This document shows positions 59,622 to 64,000 of a DNA stretch of 64,000 bases, in pieces. The position numbers and the translations under genes were made by a program. Each line of letters begins with the position of its first letter. The stretch's first letter is position 1. Source of the DNA: NZ13-RE01 sp049718665 (lineage in GTDB: Bacteria; Dictyoglomota; Dictyoglomia; Dictyoglomales; Dictyoglomaceae); contig JBNARO010000004.1 in NCBI GenBank assembly GCA_049718665.1, positions 1 to 64,000 on the forward strand, read 5' to 3'. The notes under the pieces were generated by a model. It searched no databases. It worked only from the letters and a program-made list of their open reading frames with translations, and was not told the origin of the DNA.

Positions 59622-61352
59622 ATGAAGCGTTTAATAATTTTGGTTATCCTTCTTAGTATTCTAACAGTTGGGCTTTCTGCCTCTTCTGAAAGAGTTTATG
59701 TAGGGGCATGGCCCTACGATATGCCTCCAGTAGGACATTTTAATACCTTTGTATCAAGGGCTATAACTCTTGGTATTTACTATGAATTAATGCATCAACC
59801 ATTAGCATTCTACTATTGGGCAACAGGAAAGTATGAACCAGTTCTTGCTACAAGTTGGCGTCTTGAACCTGCAAATAAACCTGAATGGTTCATAGTTAAC
59901 TTAAGAAAAGGCGTAAAATGGAGCAATGGTCAAGAATTTACGTCTAAGGATGTATTAGCTACTTATTACCTTGGATATCTTATGAACTGGCCTGTATGGA
60001 GATATATTGATAAGGTAGAGGCTTCTGGGAAATATACTGTAAAATTCCATATGAATAACCCATCCTCTGTAGTTCCAAGATATATTTTAAGAACCGATGT
60101 TATTAGAGATTACTCAACCTATGGAGCTTATGCAGATAAAGTTATGGCATTACTTTCTGCAGGAAAAACAAGAGATTCTGATGAAATGAAGAAATTAAGA
60201 GCAGAATTTGAGCAGTTTAGACCAAAAGGTATTGTATCCTCTGGACCTTTTGTATTAGATGTGGATAGAATGACAGAGGCAGAAATAGTTTTAACTAAGA
60301 ATCCATATTACTGGAATGCTGAAGCTATTCAATTTGATAAAGTAAGATTAGTAAACGGTGAAACTCCTACTGTTACTCCTATGGTGCTTGCAAAAGAAGT
60401 AGATTATGCTACTCATGGGTTCCCACCAGCTACAGAGAAACAATTTGTAGAAATAGGGATAAGAATTATAAGACCACCTATATACGGAGGACCTGCTATA
60501 TTTATAAATCATAATATTTATCCTTTGAATAGAGTAGAAGTAAGACAAGCAATGGCATATGCTATAAATAGAAATGAAAATGGATTTGTATCCCTTGGAA
60601 AATCAGGAGTTGGTGTAAAACTTATGGCAGGATTTAGTGACAACTTAGTGCCACTATGGATTTCTAAAGCTGATCAAAAGAAATTAAATCCATACCCTTA
60701 TGATCCAAAGAAGGCAGAAGCAATATTAAATGGTATAGGGTTTAAGAGGGATAAGGATGGCATATGGATAGATGATAAAGGAAAGAGAATGGAATATGAA
60801 TTAATAGTTCCTGCAGAATATGCTGATTGGTCCGCAGCTGCAGAGAATGCTGCGGCTCAGTTGACAAAATTTGGAATAAAAGTAACAGTCCGTGGAGTAA
60901 CCTTTGCTCAAGTTCCTCAAGAGGCAGAACAAGGAAGATTTCAATTACTAATACAGTCGTGGGGTGCGGGACATCCTCATCCTCACTTCTCCTTCTATCA
61001 AGATTTGATCAGGTTTAATTATCCTCTTGGTGTAGGACCTGGAATGAACTTCCCCATGAAGCAAAAAATAAAAGTAGTAGGAGAGGTTGATTTAGACAAA
61101 TTGATAACAGATTCTGCAATTGGATTTGACACAAGACTTCAAAAGAAATATATAACTACCCTTGCTTTAGCATTTAACGAACTTCTACCAATAATTCCTC
61201 TTTGGGAGCGCTATGGAAATAATCCAGCCTTAGATGGAGTAAGAATTACTGGATGGCCACCTGAGGAAGATCCTATTTATAAGAATAGTCCATATTCTGA
61301 CAATTTTGTAATAATAATGCTAACTAAAGGAATATTAAAGCCAGTTAAGTAA
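59622..61352 (+). CDS. Extracellular solute-binding protein, family 5
   Basis: 576-residue binding protein of the Dpp/Opp type with a signal peptide (MKRLIILVILLSILTVGLSAS). Family 5 features: NFILVNLRKGVKWSNGQEFTSKDV-type segment, MNNPSSVVPRYILR, GPFVLD, NPYYWN, VRQAMAYAINRNE, PYDPKKAEAILNGIGF. The long mature domain with WGAGHPHPHFSFYQDLIRF resembles oligosaccharide-binding members of thermophiles. It is separated from the small membrane gene by 76 bases and ends at a strong terminator. Confidence 0.88.
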   Translation: MKRLIILVILLSILTVGLSASSERVYVGAWPYDMPPVGHFNTFVSRAITLGIYYELMHQPLAFYYWATGKYEPVLATSWRLEPANKPEWFIVNLRKGVKWSNGQEFTSKDVLATYYLGYLMNWPVWRYIDKVEASGKYTVKFHMNNPSSVVPRYILRTDVIRDYSTYGAYADKVMALLSAGKTRDSDEMKKLRAEFEQFRPKGIVSSGPFVLDVDRMTEAEIVLTKNPYYWNAEAIQFDKVRLVNGETPTVTPMVLAKEVDYATHGFPPATEKQFVEIGIRIIRPPIYGGPAIFINHNIYPLNRVEVRQAMAYAINRNENGFVSLGKSGVGVKLMAGFSDNLVPLWISKADQKKLNPYPYDPKKAEAILNGIGFKRDKDGIWIDDKGKRMEYELIVPAEYADWSAAAENAAAQLTKFGIKVTVRGVTFAQVPQEAEQGRFQLLIQSWGAGHPHPHFSFYQDLIRFNYPLGVGPGMNFPMKQKIKVVGEVDLDKLITDSAIGFDTRLQKKYITTLALAFNELLPIIPLWERYGNNPALDGVRITGWPPEEDPIYKNSPYSDNFVIIMLTKGILKPVK

Positions 61353-61372
61353 GAAAAATATTCTTTTTTTCG

Positions 61373-61400
61373 GGGGTGGGATATTCTCCCACCCCTTTTT
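61373..61400 (+). terminator. Intrinsic terminator of the Dpp-type operon
   Basis: GGGGTGGGA (61373-61381), loop TATTC, TCCCACCCC (61387-61395), then TTTTTG. Confidence 0.9.
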
Positions 61401-61490
61401 GTTTTTAAGAAATTCCTTTTAAATTTTCTAAGGAAATTTTAAGCTTCTTCTTATTTTTCTTTAAGTTTTACTCTTTAAACTCTTTATCAG

Positions 61491-61509
61491 TCTCAGGGAT
61501 AACCTGAGA
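61491..61509 (+). promoter_or_regulatory. Leader hairpin ahead of the small secreted protein
   Basis: TCTCAGG and CCTGAGA pair over seven bases with the loop GATAA, 28 bases before the start codon. Confidence 0.35.
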
Positions 61510-61537
61510 AGAAATTTAAAAAAGGAGGTCTCTAAAA

Positions 61538-61945
61538 ATGAGGTTCAAAAATTTATTAATCTTAGGTTTAGTAATTTTAGGTATTCTTAGTCTTGTCTAT
61601 GCTTATGGTCCAAGATGGGGAGGATATTACAACACAAATCCTCCAGAAATTTTCAAAATATCAGGAACTGTAGAAAAAATATACTATGCTCCAGCCTTAA
61701 CCATTAGTGTAAAGACTGCTTCTGGAGAAAACTTTATAGTAAAAGTAGGCCCCGTATGGCTACAAGACCAAATCAACTTTAAAGTAGGAAGTAAGGTAGA
61801 GGTAGAAGGGTATAAGAGTTATATCTATAACACCAACGTAATAAGAGCTCTTAAACTTACAGTAGATGGGAAAAAGGTTTTTGATATTTCTACAGATATA
61901 AATTATGGATTTGGTAAATGGGGTTATATGAGATGCCACTTTTAA
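61538..61945 (+). CDS. Small secreted protein with OB-like domain
   Basis: 135 residues: signal peptide to about residue 22 (ILSLVYA), a Gly/Tyr/Asn-rich linker (YGPRWGGYYNTNPPE), then a single beta-barrel-like domain (ISGTVEKIYYAPALTISVKTASGENFIVKVGP and FKVGSKVEVEGY). The pattern resembles the exported OB-fold group (DUF5666-type), which is a fold guess only. AAAAGGAGG lies ahead. It is monocistronic with its own terminator. Confidence 0.6.
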   Translation: MRFKNLLILGLVILGILSLVYAYGPRWGGYYNTNPPEIFKISGTVEKIYYAPALTISVKTASGENFIVKVGPVWLQDQINFKVGSKVEVEGYKSYIYNTNVIRALKLTVDGKKVFDISTDINYGFGKWGYMRCHF

Positions 61946-61961
61946 AAGATAAGTAATATAA

Positions 61962-61995
61962 AAGGACCTCTCCTTTGGGAGAGGTCCTTATTTTC
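61962..61995 (+). terminator. Intrinsic terminator after the small secreted protein
   Basis: AAGGACCTCTCC (61962-61973), loop TTTG, GGAGAGGTCCTT (61978-61989), then ATTTTC. A 12-bp perfect stem. Confidence 0.85.
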
Positions 61996-62002
61996 TCTAC
62001 TA

Positions 62003-62031
62003 TTGACTAATTCTTCTAAATATTATATATA
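62003..62031 (+). promoter_or_regulatory. Promoter of the second ROK gene
   Basis: TTGACT (62003-62008), 17 bases, TATATA (62026-62031). The ATG at 62040 falls at the expected transcription start, so the message would be leaderless. Confidence 0.5.
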
Positions 62032-62039
62032 AATGAGAG

Positions 62040-63206
62040 ATGCCTAAAATAGGAAGACCTAATATTATTAATGAGATTAATAGAGGATTAATTCTTCAGA
62101 TTGTCAGGGAAGAGGGACCTATATCTCGGGCAAAAATTGCTCGAAGACTTGGGCTTTCAAGACCCACTGTTTCTGCCCATGTAAACGAGCTTATTAAAGA
62201 AGGATTGTTAGTAGAAGTAGGAAAGGGAGAAACAAAAAAAGGAAGAAAGGATATTCTTTTAAAGTATAATGCAAGACATGGTTATATATTAGCAGGGGAT
62301 CTCGAAGGTTCTTTCTTTAGACTTGCCTTATCGGACTTAGCAGGAGATATTGTTTATCAAGAGAGTTTAGAAGTAAAAGAATTAAGAAAGGAAAAACTAA
62401 TGGACCCATATAATTTCCCGCAAATTCTAAAAGATTTTTTAAACAAAAAAGGGATCAATATTGAGAATTTAAAAATTTTAAGCTTTGGAATAACTGGAAT
62501 TATTGAAGAAGGAAAGTTGATGTTTTGCCCAGGGCTTCCTGAATGGAACAATGCACCATTAATAAAGATCTTAGAGAAAGAATTTCCATCATCTATGGTA
62601 ATATTAGAAAAGGATGTGAATATGGCTGTTTTAGGAGAATATTGGAAGGGAGCAGGGAAAGACTATGAAAACATAGTTTATATAACCATAAGCACAGGAA
62701 TTGGAGCGGGTATTATTGTAAAAAAAGAGATATATGAAGGAAAGAATAAATTTGCAGGAGAAATTGGATATATGGTAATAGATGATCCTAATTATCCATA
62801 TCCTGGTACATTAAATACCCCATTTGGTTCCTTAGAGTGGATTTCTTCTGGTGCAGGGATATTAAAAAGAATAGAAAATTTGGGGAAAAATTATAAAAAC
62901 ATAGAAGAAGTCTTTGAAGATTATAATAAAGATAGAAAGGTAAAGGAAATTATTGACTCATCTGCAGAAACTCTTGCAAAAGCCATAGTAAATCTTACCA
63001 CCGTCTTAGCTCCAGAAATTATTATAATTGGTGGAATTGTTGGGAAATATTTAGATATACTTCTACCTAAAATGAAGCCAATTTTTGAGCATTATCTACC
63101 CATTGATATAAATATAGTTTCTTCTCCCTTAGGTTCCAATGCAGTGATCTGGGGAAGTATATATAAAGCTTTAAATGTATATCACTCAAGCCCTGTAATT
63201 ATATAA
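62040..63206 (+). CDS. ROK-family transcriptional regulator
   Basis: 388 residues: winged helix (NEINRGLILQIVREEGPISRAKIARRLGLSRPTVSAHVNELIKEG, residues 11-55) and a ROK domain (YILAGDLEGSFFRLALSD, ITGIIEEGKLMFCPGLPEW, DVNMAVLGEYWKGAG, ISTGIGAGIIVKKEIYEG, GEIGYMV). The usual CxCGxxGC zinc motif is replaced by NTPFGSLEWISSG, so no zinc is expected. Probably regulates sugar genes, perhaps the preceding transporter. No ribosome site. Confidence 0.88.
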   Translation: MPKIGRPNIINEINRGLILQIVREEGPISRAKIARRLGLSRPTVSAHVNELIKEGLLVEVGKGETKKGRKDILLKYNARHGYILAGDLEGSFFRLALSDLAGDIVYQESLEVKELRKEKLMDPYNFPQILKDFLNKKGINIENLKILSFGITGIIEEGKLMFCPGLPEWNNAPLIKILEKEFPSSMVILEKDVNMAVLGEYWKGAGKDYENIVYITISTGIGAGIIVKKEIYEGKNKFAGEIGYMVIDDPNYPYPGTLNTPFGSLEWISSGAGILKRIENLGKNYKNIEEVFEDYNKDRKVKEIIDSSAETLAKAIVNLTTVLAPEIIIIGGIVGKYLDILLPKMKPIFEHYLPIDINIVSSPLGSNAVIWGSIYKALNVYHSSPVII

Positions 63207-64000
63207 TTATCTCAAAAGTTTTTATTCCCTTTAATATATTTTCTTCCCAGTCCTTAATATTTCTTAAATACCCAAAGGGACATCTGTAAATCCTTATTCT
63301 GTTTTTATTAAGAATTAATGGATTATGCTCATGTCCACAGATTAGATATTTTATTTTTTCATTTTCTAAAAGAATATCCCCTAAAAATTTACTTCCAAGA
63401 TAAGCTGAGAAGAAATTTCTTGTATATATCAAGTCTTCAAAAGGAAGAGTATGGATTATTGCAACAATAATATTTACTTTATCTTTAATCTCTTCTATTT
63501 GGTTTCTCAAATCTTCCTGCATAATTTTACAAACTTCTGGATTAGAAAGTCTATTCCCTTTTTCATCTTTAAAACTAACAAGTTTCCAATAAACTTCTCT
63601 CCATTTTAAATTTTTATATTTTCCCTTTTCATATTCATAAAAAGAGAATTCCTCACCCCCTAAGGAATAATCGTACCAACCTAAGCTTCCAACAAAGCCA
63701 ATATTTTTTATAATTAAAGGGAACGCGGGAAGATAATAAAAATTATAATTCTCAGAGACCTTTCTAAGGATGTTCCTATATTTTTCAAAGCTGTCCTCTC
63801 CATTTTCTATCCATATATCATGATTTCCAGGAACAAAGATTTTATAGAAAGATAAATTCTTAAAAACATTTAAAAATATCTCTATATCCTTTACTTTCCT
63901 TGAAATATCTCCTGCAAAGATAAAAACATCAGGATTAAAAGATAAAATTTTATTTTTCATCTTTTCTAAAAGATCTACTATACTTTCTTCTGATAAGCCA
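63199..64000 (-). CDS. Metallophosphoesterase, cut by window end
   Basis: The frame is open to the window edge: upstream of the ATG at 63960 it continues with GLSEESIVDLLEK, which fits the residues after the missing metal-binding DxH motif. The gene is therefore partial at its 5' end. Visible calcineurin-type motifs are FIFAGDIS, VPGNHDIW, IIHTLPF and CGHEHNPLIL. Substrate unknown. Convergent with the ROK gene, overlapping by eight bases. Confidence 0.85.
   Translation of the reverse strand, partial: GLSEESIVDLLEKMKNKILSFNPDVFIFAGDISRKVKDIEIFLNVFKNLSFYKIFVPGNHDIWIENGEDSFEKYRNILRKVSENYNFYYLPAFPLIIKNIGFVGSLGWYDYSLGGEEFSFYEYEKGKYKNLKWREVYWKLVSFKDEKGNRLSNPEVCKIMQEDLRNQIEEIKDKVNIIVAIIHTLPFEDLIYTRNFFSAYLGSKFLGDILLENEKIKYLICGHEHNPLILNKNRIRIYRCPFGYLRNIKDWEENILKGIKTFEIII

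Noticed and set aside
1..64000. CRISPR arrays, tRNA or rRNA genes, insertion sequences
   Set aside because: No regularly spaced repeats, no cloverleaf-like segments and no transposase frames were seen on reading either strand.

Overview
The window looks like draft or metagenome-derived sequence (one run of 100 Ns at 6748-6847) from an anaerobic, AT-rich, probably thermophilic bacterium. The best fit from gene content is Dictyoglomus or a close relative. Reasons: very low GC, dense operons, a TtuA/TtuB tRNA 2-thiolation pair (a thermophile trait), desulfoferrodoxin and a flavodiiron protein for oxygen defence, many sugar-uptake and glycosidase genes, a Thermotoga-type UxaE hexuronate cluster, and a secreted alpha-amylase of AmyC-like length. 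The genus is an inference; there is no rRNA in the window.

Region by region. 82-8638: desulfoferrodoxin, then an Rrf2-regulated sulfur operon: truncated cysH, 5'-truncated hemL, a ThiS-CysK fusion, a sulfite reductase fused to TusA, threonine synthase (interrupted by the Ns) and a MoaD-MoeB fusion. 8681-9814: ttuA/ttuB on the minus strand. 9989-15125: an ABC sugar importer without its own ATPase, a PHP-domain hydrolase and an MgtC-like protein. 15160-21360 (minus): hexuronate/gluconate catabolism (SDR dehydrogenase, gnd, FGGY kinase, 2-hydroxyacid dehydrogenase, uxaE). 21591-25432: secreted protein, LolA-like protein, flavin reductase, orphan sugar-ABC ATPase, zinc phospholipase/P1-nuclease-like protein. 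25436-27295: a decayed MacAB-type exporter locus with a GC-rich ADP-ribosylglycohydrolase gene inserted in it. 27383-28312: DUF2089 and a YvlB-like membrane protein. 28355-32853: the three genes of the alternative (aspartate semialdehyde) homocysteine route, COG2122, NIL-ferredoxin and COG1900/DUF39, split around trkH-trkA. 33040-42184: a TPR-transglutaminase protein, an XRE/ImmA pair, murJ and three tandem M42 peptidases. 42271-48103: a complete nickel block (nikMNQO, nikR, then larE-larB-larC for the nickel-pincer cofactor). 48090-49265: flavodiiron protein. 49514-64000: amylase, BadF-type kinase, GH4 glycosidase, EamA exporter, two ROK regulators, a complete Dpp/Opp-type transporter with a previously uncalled 59-residue membrane protein, a small secreted OB-like protein, and a metallophosphoesterase cut by the window end.

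How it fits together: the most unusual theme is sulfur. Within 10 kb there are four different sulfur-carrier modules (ThiS, TusA, MoaD, TtuB). Three of them are fused to the enzyme that would make, load or use the carried sulfur, and two of those have their Gly-Gly end buried inside the fusion. A second sulfide-assimilation system (28-33 kb) lies nearby, and a copy resembling the Rrf2 operator half-site occurs in front of one of its genes. The second theme is nickel: uptake, sensing and use in a pincer cofactor are encoded side by side. The rest is mostly carbohydrate scavenging.
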